This document shows, one piece after another, positions 43,074 through 57,790 of a DNA stretch of 64,000 bases. Every line of letters begins with the position of its first letter. Within the stretch, counting starts at the first letter, position 1. Origin of the DNA: Eunapius fragilis (taxonomy: Eukaryota > Porifera > Demospongiae > Spongillida > Spongillidae); the NCBI GenBank assembly GCA_963681505.1, contig OY811987.1, forward strand, positions 1,509,066-1,573,065, read 5' to 3'. The notes under the pieces were generated by a model, which was given only the letters and a program-made list of their open reading frames with translations, made no database searches and had not been told where the DNA came from. The translations under genes were made by a program, and so were the position numbers.

Positions 43074-46000
43074 TCAGAACTTGGCTTTCTTCGACTTACT
43101 AGAATCCCTGGGAGTGGGAGCAAGAAACGTTGATATGATACAATCCCTAACAAACACGCGTGGTCTTACCCTTCAGAAGGTCTCTTTGCCTTCTTTGCTT
43201 CAGTTAAGAATTTGTTGAGCCCAAAAGGATCCTCTTCCACATCCTTCTCGAACTGCACTGGTCCGTCCCTTGATGGAGCCTGGTCTGTGCCAGAAAAACC
43301 TTTGTCTGGTTGGAACCTGTGTGCAACAAAAGCCCAACTTGACACAAGTGCATCGAAAGCAAATGTACACTGACTCAACCCAATGGTGCCATGTTCTAAA
43401 TACACATACAGATATACTAACTGACATCAAAGCCTGATCACACAGGAGATCACCAGCACCCCCTCCCATTAATGCAGCCCATTTCAACACGACCTCCCCC
43501 CATTAATGCAGCCCATTTCAACACGACCTCCCCCCATTAATGCAGCCCATTTCAACACGACCTCCCTCCCCCCCCCCCATATAAACAAACCTGCTTGTGT
43601 TAATAAGTTTCTCCACGTCATCACCATAAATGTCCTTGTCTATAGTCTTGCTAGGTCGGTACACGTGATCAGCTGCCCCGCCTCCTGGTCGCCATGGTTT
43701 GTCATATACATTGTACAAATCATCCTCTCCTCCATCAAATCCAGAGGTAAGACCCTAGGGAGGGAACAATGACCAAATGGTGAGACCCTAGGGAGGGAAC
43801 AATGACCAAATGGTGAGGTCCTAGGGAGGGAACAATGACCAAATGGTGAGACCCTAGGGAGGGAACAATGACCAAATGGTGAGGTCCTAGGGAGGGAACA
43901 ATGACCAAATGGTGAGACCCTAGGGAGGGAACAATGACCAAATGGTGAGGCCCTAGGGAGGGAACAATGACCAAATGGTGAGACCCTAGGGAGGGAACAA
44001 TGACCAAATGGTGAGACCCTAGGGAGGGAACAATGACCAAATGGTGAGGTCCTAGGGAGGGAACAATGACCAAATGGTGATACCCTAGGGAGGGAACAAT
44101 GACCAAATGGTGAGACCCTAGGGAGGGAACAATGACCAAATGGTGAGACCCTAGGGAGGGAACAATGACCAAATGGTGAGACCCTAGGGAGGGAACAATG
44201 ACCAAATGGTGAGGTCCTAGGGAGGGAACAATGACCAAATGGTGAGACCCTAGGGAGAGAACAATGACCAAATGGTGAGGTCCTAGGGAGGGAACAATGA
44301 CCAAATGGTGAGACCCTAGGGAGGGAACAATGACCAAATGGTGAGACCCTAGGGAGAGAACAATGACCAAATGGTGAGACCCTAGGGAGGGAACAATGAC
44401 CAAATGGTGAGACCCTAGGGAGGGAACAATGACCAAATGGTGAGGTCCTAGGGAGGGAACAATGACCAAATGGTGAGACCCTAGGGAGGGAACAATGACC
44501 AAATGGTGAGACCCTAGGGAGGGAACAATGACCAAATGGTGAGACCCTAGGGAGGGAACAATGACCAAATGGTGAGGCCCTAGGGAGGGAACAATGACCA
44601 AATGGTGAGACCGTAGGGAGGGAACAATGACCAAATGGTGAGGCCCTAGGGAGGGAACAATGACCAAATGGTGAGGCCCTAGGGAGGGAACAATGACCAA
44701 ATGGTGAGACCCTAGGGAGGGAACAATGACCAAATGGTGAGGCCCTAGGGAGGGAACAATGACCACATATACATCAAGACAGGACAGACCACCAGTCAGA
44801 CCTGACAGACATGGCTATTATCTAAAATAGCCCTTTAAGGTGCCCACATGAATTGTGAGGGGAGGGGACTAGTACCCAATAAGGACAAATAGCTGCAACA
44901 ATCTAAGTACACACAGGATTATCCCACACAACTCACAATGCATCCCAGTTTATGCTTCACCACATGAATGCCAGCTATACTACAGCTTACTTAAGCATTG
45001 ATTGAGGGTTGATGGAATCCAACTAACTTATGTCTTTCTCTAACTTACCTTGGACTGATTAAAGAGTCTCTGGTCAAATAGCGTTTCCTGTGAAGGTGCA
45101 GTTGCTGGAAGGCCCAGGGCTATCTTCTCACTGATGTCACGATCTTTGTCTCGCTCCAGCTTTGATCTGAGGACGATATTAAACAAAGAGCATATAGGGA
45201 CATACTGTAGGCATAGGGACATGCTGTAGGTATAGGAACACACTGTAGGTATAGGGACATACTGTAGGTATAGGGACACACTGTAGGTATAGGGACATAC
45301 TGTAGGTATAGGGACACACTGTAGGTATAGGGACACACTGTAGGTATAGGGACATACTGTAGGTATAGGGACATACAGTAGGTATAGGGACACACTGTAA
45401 GCATAGGGACATACTGTAGGTATAGGGACATACTGTAGGTATAGGGACATACTGTAGGTATAGGGACACACTGTAGGTATAGGGACATACTGTAGGTATA
45501 GGGACACACTGTAGGTATAGGGACACACTGTAGGTATAGGGACATACTGTAGGTATAGGGACACACTGTAGGTATAGGGACATGCTGTAGGTATAGGGAC
45601 ACACTGTAGGCATAGGGACATACTGTAGGTATAGGGACACACTGTAGGTATAGGGACACACTGTAGGTATAGGGACATGCTGTTGCTAAACCAACGTGCC
45701 ATTCAAAAAAAAACCCCACCATCCACACAAGCAGTTAACAACTACCATATCAGAAAACTAGCAGCAAACCTGTGCCAACAACAAACTGACCTTCTCTCTG
45801 GATGGGCCCTAGCCAAACGCCTCTCTCTCTCCCTCTCCTTGTGACGTTCGTACCTCAGCTGGTCTCGTTCCTGGAGGTCAGCACCTGTCTCGTCATCTGT
45901 AGGCCAAAACACATGCCATTACACACTTCCCTCCTCTCTGAACCAACAGGATAAAAACAACCAGCATACACACCACACATCTGATCTTACATCCACCATC

Positions 46001-49000
46001 CAAGTAAGGCACCCCCCAACATAAGGTCACCATCACGCCAAGCCACACCCCTACAGCTATACAGACATACCCCATCTTACAGACATGCCAAATTAACCAT
46101 AATATGCTAAATTAGATAGCACTTCTGGTACTTGATATCCTTTAGGAGGAGTACCTTATAGAGCCCACGGACCTATAACGGAACCAACAAAGCACCTAAG
46201 TGCAAGTACAAGTTTGTAACACGGAGGTGTGTTTGCAGCATTACAAGTGTAGACACAATGCACGAAAAGGTTTGATGGGAACACTAACATGTTGGACACT
46301 CTCTGACTCAAGCCAACATGTTGGACACACTCTGACTCAAGCCAACATGTTGGACACTCTCTGACTCAAGCCAACATGTTGGACACTCTCTGACTCAAGC
46401 CAACATGTTGGACACTCTCTGACTCAAGCCAACATGTTGGACACTCTCTGACTCAAGCCAACATGTTGGACACTCTCTGACTCAAGCCAACATGTTGGAC
46501 ACACTCTGACTCAAGCCAACATGTTGGACACACTCTGACTCAAGCCAACACGTTGGACACACTCTGACTCAAGCCAACATGTTGGACACTCTCTGACTCA
46601 AGCCAACATGTTGGACACTCTCTGACTCAAGCCAACATGTTGGACACACTCTGACTCAAGCCAACATGTTGGACACACTCTGACTCAAGCCAACATGTTG
46701 GACACTCTCTGACTCAAGCCAACATGTTGGACACTCTCTGACTCAAGCCAACATGTTGGACACACTCTGACTCAAGCCAACATGTTGGACACACTCTGAC
46801 TCAAGCCAACATGTTGGACACACTCTGACTCAAGCCAACATGTTGGACACACTCTGACTCAAGCCAACATGTTGGACACACTCTGACTCAAGCCAACATG
46901 TTGGACACACTCTGACTCAAGCCAACATGTTGGACACACTCTGACTCAAGCCTGTGTCCTTACTAGCTAGTCTAAATCCAATGTAGTTTGCATGGGGAAG
47001 ACAGGTAAGAGAGATACAGTCCTAAATGTACAAAGCAAGGTGTGCATTAAATAAGGGTCTACCGTAACCGAATGCCCACACTGATAAGGCTATGTATTCG
47101 TAGCAGTTCTGAGTCAACATTCTGCTAGTTCAACTTCTCCCCATCTCAATATATGGCAATTTTTTTGGAACAGTGTGCACTTTTGGATGGGTGACCATAA
47201 TCTTTTCATCATTACTAATTGGTGGTAAAGTGACAAGGTTGTGCAAATTCACAAAGGTCACGTGATAATATCTGCACAGTAATCTGAACCAATAACAATG
47301 CTTACACTTTTTGAAAGGCTCCCAATAACTGCCATATGGTAAGCCTATTGCAGTTTCATCGCATCAATCACCCCTATTGTCCTTCAGAGATGCTTAACAA
47401 ACACAGACAAGGTAATGAATAACAAAGAAACCCTACACAATCCTAATTTGTACAATGTATCTTTCAATTCTTGTAAGTATTAAACACTGAGGCCACGGTG
47501 GATCAGCTTAGTTTATTCACAACACCTATGCTGTAGCGCAATTCCACATTTAAAACAAGTATCCGTGATGACGTAAATTCATGTCAGCTCAAACTACAGA
47601 CAGGCCATGATCAGGAGATGGGTGTTGGTATAGTGCTGGATACACCACATTGGTTAAACCTCCAAGCTTCAAGCCGAATAGATAACTGAACCAATCGGTG
47701 ACCTCGAAGCGAATGCTGGACAGGATATGGTAACCAAACATCTAGCAACCATCAAACACACATTGGCGTTAGTGGACTGAGAGCACATACATATAGCATA
47801 CAATCTCTGACACATTGACGTCAGGTTGCAAGTAGAATGAACTATCCACAGCAGGTTTGGCAACACTTAGCAAGAGGCAAAGTAAAAGGAGGAGGTATAG
47901 AAGCAGAGAAAAGTTCAGCTACCACCAACAGTGTCCAGGGAACCACCCTCACCCAACAGTGTCCAGGGAACCACCCTCACCCAACAGTGTCCAGGGAACC
48001 ACCCTCACCCAACAGTGTCCAGGGAACCACCCTCACCCAACACAGGGTTTCATCGAGGGGGGGGCAGGGGGGGGGGGCATTTGCCCCCCCTTGCCATTAT
48101 ATTGCCCCCCCTTGGTATTTATGGAGTGATCTTTAATAAATGCATCATAACTACACAAGTGATGAATACAACATATACTGTAGCACCAGTCTGTAGTCTA
48201 AAAGTAATTTGATATGCCTTATAATTGCCCCCTCTAAAAAATATAAACTCTATTTTTGCCCCCCCTTGAGGTTTTTTCTCAATGAAACCCTGCAACAGTG
48301 TCCAGGGAACCACCCTCACCCAACAGTGTCCAGGGAACCACCTCACCCAACAGTGTCCAGGGAACCACCTCACCCAACAGTGTCCAGGGAACCACCCTCA
48401 CCCATAGCCACCTCTGCTGAGGATTGCACTCAGGAGAGAGACTCATGTACTATGGAGCACTGGAACAACTAATAACACCTAATGTAGCAATGAAATGTGA
48501 TATGCCTTGGGTGTGTGTGTGTGTGTATGTGTGCTTCCCAGTAGTGCTGCCACATCACAGGTGATGTCGTGAGATTTGCCAAATTCCTATGCACCCACTA
48601 GGGAACAGAGCTCACACCGAGGCAATAACCATCTGGTAAGCAAGCAGCATAAAGATATCAGATATTAAAGGCTTGTGCTTAAATGTGCAACATGAACACA
48701 TCCATGACAACAATAAAATCATTGGTTAATTTAAAGGTACACTTAAGAGTTATGGTTACAGATGTACTAATGGATGGGTGGGGTTCATATGCTGAACAGT
48801 ACTGTATGGGATGGGCTGATGGGTGGAGCTGTATGGGATGGGGCTGATGGGTGGAGCTGTACAGTACTGTATGGGATGGGGCTGATGGGTGGAGCTGTAT
48901 GGGATGGGGCTGATGGGTGGAGCTGTACAGTACTGTATGGGATGGGGCTGATGGGTGGAGCTGTACAGTACTGTATGGGATGGGGCTGATGGGTGGAGCT

Positions 49001-52000
49001 GAACAGTACTGTATGGGATGGGGCTGATGGGTGGAGCTGTATGGGATGGGGCTGATGGGTGGAGCTGTACAGTACTGTATGGGATGGGGCTGATGGGTGG
49101 AGCTGTATGGGATGGGGCTGATGGGTGGAGCTGTACTGTACTGTATGGGAGTACCAATACATTTATTATTAATTTGAGAACACAGAGGGTTAGTGAAGGA
49201 GTTCAGATTGCTGCTTAGAATGGTTTGCACACAGACCTGAGCTGACCACTTGCCATACCCTTCCAATTGGAACTAATGATGCTTACTAGCAATAATTATA
49301 CAAAGCATTATGTGAAGAGTTAGTTAGTGTACCGACTAAGAGAGTATGCAAAATAAACTCACAGATGTGGCCGGTGTTAAAAAGATGACATTTAAAAAAT
49401 TTACCACCAACCTTCCTTGGCTGGTCTGATACCAGCTCTTTCTTCCCTGGCTTTCTGGGCCAGCTGTTTCAGTGACTCTTCCTTAATCTCTCGCTCCTTC
49501 TGGTGCAGCTTCTTCTCCATGGTGGACCTTAGGGCAATCGCCTTGCGAGCCTGCAGGGAGGACATGGAATAAGGCATGGGGAGGAGGTGTGATGTGAAGG
49601 GATGGGGAGGAGGTGTGATGTGAAGGGATGGGGAGGAGGTGTGATGTGAAGGGTGGGGAGGAGGTGCGATGTGAAGGGATGGGGAGGAGGTGCGATGTGA
49701 AGGGATGGGGAGGAGGTGTGATGTGAAGGGATGGGGAGGAGGTGTGATGTGAAGGGATGGGGAGGAGGTGCGATGTGAAGGGATGGGGAGGAGGTGTGAT
49801 GTGAAGGGATGGGGAGGAGGCATGCACAGAGATGATGGGCTCAGAGTGTGAGAAGTGAGTACAGTGAGCAGGGAGGGGACAGGAAGGGAAGGGAGATCAA
49901 AGCACACAAAGACAAAACAAACATCCCCACCTCTCTGTCAGCTGTGTAGAGGGCTTGGGCCAGTTTGGCAAAGTTGTCATTAATGGTGTGGTCCTGTAAG
50001 CCCCGCCCATCTGATGCCAACCTTTTGTCCAGAGGGATTGTGTAACCCTGCATGACAATGCCAACATTGTGGGATCATCAGGAGCACATAAATAGTTAAC
50101 TGACCAGAGCACATTGCAGGACATGCATGTTAACTTCAAACTGAACATAGTACTGAACATAGTACCTCCCCCCTCCCCCCTTTACAGTTAGCACAGTCCT
50201 GGAATCTGCCCCACACACCCACTTTGCATATAAGTGTTTGTGTGGCCATGTTGATTGCCGATGCTAACATATAGATCAAAGCTTCTTACTAAACACTAGC
50301 ATTTGCTGTACTGTGTAGCCTCAATGAATGTACTACAATAAGGCTGCACACCTGACAGCATGGAGGAAGTATATTGGTGTGTGGTGTGTAGTGTATTACA
50401 ATAAGGCTGCACACCTGACAGCATGGAGGAAGTATATTGGTGTGTGGTGTGTAGTGTACTACAATAAGGCTGCACACCTGACAGCATGGAGGAAGTATAT
50501 CGGTGTGTGGTGGTGAAATATCCTGTATCTGCCCCTGGCTTCTCAAAGCCTCAAAGAGGCAACAGTCTATTCTGCTGATGCAATGACATTTGAATCTGTT
50601 TATCTTTCCTGCTTCTCAAAAGCAGGAAAGATAAAATTGAAGATACTTTCTTAACACTCTTCTTCATAACCATAACAGCATGGACTGCACCAGAGATGTA
50701 TAAACAGCTTAGAGACTGTTTCCTGCCTATGTCCTCAACTCTAGGCCCCAGGACTAGATTTCTCTAGACCAGCTGATGTAATGGTGCCACAAACCGGTTC
50801 CCCCTCCCACCCTGCAACATTTGACCTCTAAGACATCATCCATTTAATACAGATCTCAGACTGGAAGCAATTTTGGCTTCAGGTAACTCTGCAGAATGTG
50901 GTGAGGTTGAAAACATGCCAAAAAAATGATGAGATGTGTTCAAGGTTGGGCTGGACGTGCATTCCACTGGTCATTGAAGTCTGCTGATGGTGGTTGGGGG
51001 ATGTGAAGCACAAGAATGCTCCTCCAGACTGAGCAAGAGGCTTGCCATGCAAGATGCACTGTCTGAGAACGCCAGATGCACTGAGCCAAATCTAGTTCCT
51101 GTTTGGTGTTGAGGCAGAATGCTAGGGCCAGTCTGCTGATATATACCCACATACCCCTTCATGAGTTTTAAGCTTCAGTTTTTTTTATAGTGGTGATGTT
51201 AACTTTGATAAAAGTAATAAATTTATTGCAAGTTACATGCATAATGTATTAATATGCATGTATAAAATGGCTGCACAATAATATCTGGGCCATTATTTAT
51301 CAAGCATCATACCATGGTAAATGGAGATATAGATGGCTTTTGTTTTTAATCTGTGATATCGAGATTAAACTTTCCTCTGATGTTATTACTGTTTAAAGCT
51401 TCAAACTTTCTAGTTTAAAAACGATTTATTATTTAAATTGATTATTATTTAAATTGAATATTTTGGACTCAATATTGGTCATGGGTTGGTTGATTTTTTT
51501 TTCGCTTTAATCAGCTTCTACATGTAGATGGTATTTGAGACATCCATAACAACTTCCTGTATCTTTTTACGTTTTTACTCTATTTACATGGCTTAGGTAG
51601 CAAAAACAACAATGAATAAATTCAAGTTGCTTAGCAACTGCCCCATTAGAGAGGAAGTGACTATTTCCAGTGAGAACACCAGGCTCAAGTAGTCACTTGA
51701 AATAGCCATTTTCCATTTATTCTTGTTTTTGTTACCATACGTTGACAAAAATCCAAAAACTTAGGAAACGTAAAGTTTGAGAACAGAACACATAAGATAG
51801 ATGCCTCAAATCTCATAAAAACCGATTACAGTGAAAAAATCAATACACTACCGAATTGAGTCTAAAACTTTTGACTTGAAAAATTCGGTGATAAAGTAAG
51901 ATAAACTTTAGATGGACCATCTTAATTTGACCATATACTCCCTTGATACAGTCCCACACTTTAGAAACTTGATCAATGTGCACTACAAACCTAAGGTGTA

Positions 52001-55000
52001 CCAGACGTGAACACCTCAGTACACTACAGACCTAAGGTGTACCAGACGTGAACGTCTCAGTACACTACAGACCTAAGGTGTACCAGACGTGAACATCTCA
52101 GTACACTACAGACCTAAGGTGTACCAGACGTGAACGTCTCAGTACACTACAAACCTAAGGTGTACCAGACGTGAACGTCTCAGTACACTACAAACCTAAG
52201 GTGTACCACGTGAACGTCTCAGTACACTACAGACCTAAGGTGTACCAGACGTGAACGTCTCAGTATACTACAGACCTAAGGTGTACCAGATGTGAACGTC
52301 TCAGTACACTACAGACCTAAGGTGTACCAGACGTGAACATCTCAGTACACTACAGACCTAAGGTGTACCAGACGTGAACGTCTCAGTACACTACAGACCT
52401 AAGGTGTACCAGACGTGAACGTCTCAGTACACTACAGACCTAAGGTGTACCAGACGTGAACGTCTCAGTACACTACAGACCTAAGGTGTACCAGACGTGA
52501 ACGTCTCAGTACACTACAGACCTAAGGTGTACCAGACGTGAACGTCTCAGTACACTACAGACCTAAGGTGTACCAGACGTGAACGTCTCAGTACACTACA
52601 GACCTAAGGTGTACCAGACGTGAACGTCTCAGTACACTACAGACCTAAGGTGTACCAGACGTGAACGTCTCAGTACACTACAGACCTAAGGTGTACCAGA
52701 CGTGAACGTCTCAGTATACTACAGACCTAAGGTGTACCAGATGTGAACGTCTCAGTACACTACAGACCTAAGGTGTACCAGACGTGAACATCTCAGTACA
52801 CTACAGACCTAAGGTGTACCAGACGTGAACGTCTCAGTACACTACAGACCTAAGGTGTACCAGACGTGAACGTCTCAGTACACTACAGACCTAAGGTGTA
52901 CCAGACGTGAACGTCTCAGTACACTACAGACCTAAGGTGTACCAGACGTGAACGTCTCAGTACACTACAGACCTAAGGTGTACCAGACGTGAACGTCTCA
53001 GTACACTACAGACCTAAGGTGTACCAGACGTGAACGTCTCAGTACACTACAGACCTAAGGTGTACCAGACGTGAACGTCTCAGTACACTACAGACCTAAG
53101 GTGTACCAGACGTGAACGTCTCAGTACACTACAGACCTAAGGTGTACCAGACGTGAACGTCTCAGTACACTACAAACCTAAGGTGTACCAGACGTGAACG
53201 TCTCAGTACACTACAGACCTAAGGTGTACCAGACGTGAACGTCTCAGTACACTACAGACCTAAGGTGTACCAGACGTGAACGTCTCAGTACACTACAGAC
53301 CTAAGGTGTACCAGACGTGAACGTCTCAGTACACTACAGACCTAAGGTGTACCAGACGTGAACGTCTCAGTACACTACAGACCTAAGGTGTACCAGACGT
53401 GAACGTCTCAGTACACTACAGACCTAAGGTGTACCAGACGTGAACGTCTCAGTACACTACAGACCTAAGGTGTACCAGACGTGAACGTCTCAGTACACTA
53501 CAAACCTAAGGTGTACCAGACGTGAACATCTCAGTACACTACAGACCTAAGGTGTACCAGACGTGAACGTCTCAGTACACTACAGACCTAAGGTGTACTA
53601 GACGTGAACGTCTCAGTACACTACAGACCTAAGGTGTACCAGACGTGAATATCTCAGTACACTACAGACCTAAGGTGTACCAGACGTGAACATCTCAGTA
53701 CACTACAGACCTAAGGTGTACCAGACGTGAACATCTCAGTACACTACAAACCTAAGGTGTACCAGACGTGAACGTCTCAGTACACTACAGACCTAAGGTG
53801 TACCAGACGTGAACGTACTAAGGTGTACCAGACGTGAACATCTCAGTACACTACAGACCTAAGGTGTACCAGACGTGAACGTCTCAGTACACTACAGACC
53901 TAAGGTGTACCAGACGTGAACGTCTCAGTACACTACAGACCTAAGGTGTAACAGACGTGAATATCTCAGTACACTACAGACCTAAGGTGTACCAGACGTG
54001 AACATCTCAGTACACTACAGACCTAAGGTGTACCAGACGTGAACGTACTAAGGTGTACCAGACGTGAACATCTCAGTACACTACAGACCTAAGGTGTACC
54101 AGACGTGAACGTACTAAGGTGTACCAGACGTGAACATCTCAGTACACTACAGACCTAAGGTGTACCAGACGTGAACGTCTCAGTACACTACAGACCTAAG
54201 GTGTACCAGACGTGAACGTACTAAGGTGTACCAGACGTGAACATCTCAGTACACTACAGACCTAAGGTGTACCAGACGTGAACGTCTCAGTACACTACAG
54301 ACCTAAGGTGTACCAGACGTGAACATCTCAGTATGAAGCACAGGTGAACACAACATGGTGTGGGTTGGGCCATACCTTTGGGTTCTTCCAGTTTGATATG
54401 CAAGGCGGGACTTTCCAGTCTTGTTGTTCCTTCACTGTCACCTACAAAGTAGAAAGGCCAGGAGAGCATTACAAAACCCCTAGTCACAGTTCTTCCTACT
54501 TAGAACCAATCTAACTGACTGCAGTGGCTAAAACCCTGCATCATCAAGCACACCCCCCTTCCTGGCCCTTGGGATCAAGCACACCCCCTCCCCCCTTCCC
54601 GGCCCTTGGGATGTTGTGAGGTTGCTACAGATGTATAGGACAGCAGGTACACCAGAAAATGTGTGGGTACGACGCCAAGAAACAGGGAAAGTTGTTATTG
54701 ACTCCACACTAGTCTGGTATATGTTTGACTGATGAGCAGTGACATAAGGAACATCACAACAGGCTTAGGGACATACAGCACATCACTACAGGCCTAGGGA
54801 CATACAGCACGTCACTACACACCTAGGGACATACAGCACATCACTACAGGCCTAGGGACATACAGCACATCACTACAGGCCTAGGGACATACAGCACATC
54901 ACAACAGGCCTAGGGACATACAGCACATCACAACAGGCCTAGGGACATACAGCACATCACTACAGGCCTAGGGACATACAGCACATCACAACAGGCCTAG

Positions 55001-56142
55001 GGACATACAGCACATCACTACAGGCTTAGGGACATACAGCACATCACAACAGGCCTAGAGACATACAGCACATCACTACAGGCTTAGGGACATACAGCAC
55101 ATCACTACAGGCCTAGGGACATACAGCACATCACTACAGGCCTAGGGACATACAGCACATCACTACAGGCCTAGGGACATACAGCACATCACTACAGGCC
55201 TAGGGACATACAGCACATCACTACAGGCCTAGGGACATACAGCACATCACAATACGCCTAGGGACATATAGCACATCACTACAGGCCTAGGGACATACAG
55301 CACATCACAACAGGCCTAGGGTAGCCTTGCACATCATTCTGCAGACCGACCTTTCTGGTTGGGGAGTGTAGAACAGGGACAGGAGGAGAGGGAGGGCCCC
55401 GGGGGACTTTGGAGTTGGTACGGAAACGTGGTGGGTCCATGGGATCCTTCTGAGCCTCAACCATCCTAATGATCCTCTGCTTGGCCCCAGAGTTGAACGC
55501 CTGGCCCTGCTGACTAGGTGTGTACCTGGTGTGGGAGGCGATGGGGGTGGTCGTCATGGCAGCGTACAACAAAAATAAGCAGCATGAGCAAAATATTAAT
55601 GGCGACAATGGTTTTGATGACGATGACTTTGAGTAACAAATTAAATAAATAGTGATGTTTGGTTATGTAAAAAAATAAATTGGCGCAGTCAGATCTTTGG
55701 GTACATGGTTATACAGGGTGACATTGTAGAATGGACAAAAGCAGTATAAGCTCCCACCTTTCAGCCCCCAACAAAAAAAAAAAACAAAGGCTTGCGTTTA
55801 AACTGCAACTCTCTAACTGAGAACGTCTCAGCGAATTTGTTTAGTATGTCAGGAAGTAAAATTGTACACATACATGATTATTATAAAAGAAATACGGAAG
55901 CGTTTGCAATTACGAAGATAGGGGTATTTAACACCGGGTCAGTGAAAATCGAATACTTCTTGTCTATTTTGTCGAACTCATTTTTTTGGAAAATTAGTCG
56001 AAAGGGTTTTAATTGCCACAAATACTGAATTTTGCTAGAGTTCAACTCTCTATACGATGTTTGGAGCTATTTCTAGCCTAGTAACTACTTCCGCTCAGAA
56101 CCAGCGTTTTGTTTAGAGCCCACAGGGTAAGACCCACTATTG

Positions 56143-56188
<46 letters not shown>

Positions 56189-57236
56189 GTGTGTGTGTAT
56201 GTGTGTGCGTGCATTCACGTATGCTACAAGCAAACTGCTCCACAGTAGTACACAGAGAATGTGTGAGTCTGCCCAGGTAACTGGTCGTATCATAGATATT
56301 AGAGTAATGGATTAGAAACATCTCATGTGATCCATTAACATTCAATAGAAGTAGTACGTACAATCCGTGTTTCGACTATTTGGGGTGTGACTGTAGAGAA
56401 GTTAACGAGTTTGACACTTATTCGTACCCTTTGGTCGTGTTTAATCGATGAGAAACGTAGGTTACGATGGGTTTAATCATTTTAAACATTTAACCAATTA
56501 AAAAAAATTGTGGTAGCCTGCTATCGACTGGAAAAGCTTTGTGGGATTCTGCACTCAGTACCGTAGGCTACCGTAGACGTTTTCTGGTATCCCGTGCGAC
56601 AGTACATTTGATTGTGTATATAGATATATAGGTAGCGTGAAACTCGGCAATACAGGGCGTGTACTGTGTATAAAATAGCCGAATTCATGGGACTGGATCA
56701 CATCTTCTAGTAGGTGTTTATAAGGTCTGCACATCGCAACATAGAGAAAAATCATCGAGTTATTTGATAATGTCGAGGTCTTATATACAGTGCACTCCGA
56801 TCTCGTTCTATTAATATTTGTACCGATGTTGGATATGGTATGTGCGATATGTACATTATTATTATTATTATCTTATGACACTTTTTTTGGTTTTGCTCTA
56901 AGCTATCATGGGAAAGAGGAAGTTGACTCTAACATCTATGATTGAAGTAATACACCTTATAGTAGAGACGGCTTATTGTAACATAGCTCTACATTGAGAC
57001 AAAAGTTAGAAGCAATAATTAATGAAGAAAAGGTACAAAGAGCTGTTTCAAAAGGAGCTTAAGTTAAGATGCTACGGTGATAGTAGGACTGGGAACCAGT
57101 AGATTTGGGAGGTACAACAAGTGCAGTAGCCATTGAAGCATACGATTCATTTATTGCAGCTGCGAAACGCGGACTGTACGTAACAAATGAGTTCATAGTC
57201 CTGTTTCCAATCCATTACTCCAATATCTATGGTCGT

Positions 57237-57303
<67 letters not shown>

Positions 57304-57421
57304 AAACCTTATGTACTGAGCAGGTCCAGTCTTCTCTGCATGTCTGACAGGCTGGGCAGCAGTGACCTTCTTCTGCACCAGCATTTCCAATGCCTGTCTA
57401 GTTTCTTCTGTCGTCTAGGTG

Positions 57422-57471
<50 letters not shown>

Positions 57472-57750
57472 GTGTGCGTGTGTGTGCACATACGAATGTG
57501 AGACATAAAGATGCTGCATGCTACTTGATAGTACAGGTCATGTTCTGTTTAACACTATGATCAGTTTACTTGTGACGGTTTAAAACTTATCACTTGTTTA
57601 TTTTTAATGAGGCTCCTCCCTTATGCATAGGCAAGCCCCTCAACTGAAATAAGGAACAGTTGAGCCTTTGTTTAATGCAAGGAGTCAGGCAGCCAGGTCA
57701 CAGTACCTGCAACCCTACTGCCAGCCAGCGTGCAAACACACACACACACA

Positions 57751-57790
<40 letters not shown>

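Noticed and set aside
43166..43405. SNW1 ending at TAA directly after RPSEG
   Set aside because: A GTAAGA donor overlaps this stop, and a further exon at 43107-43074 with the correct phase supplies a family-like lysine-rich end and is followed by AATAAA.
43735..44766. 343-codon minus open frame
   Set aside because: Produced by the 33-bp intronic array of SNW1, with no start context or domain.
45040..45728. Three long overlapping minus frames (YLQCVPIPTV type)
   Set aside because: One 19-bp repeat read in three phases, lying between SNW1 exons 12 and 13.
48679..49266. Pro/Ser/His-rich minus frames
   Set aside because: Repeat-derived frames within SNW1 intron 11.
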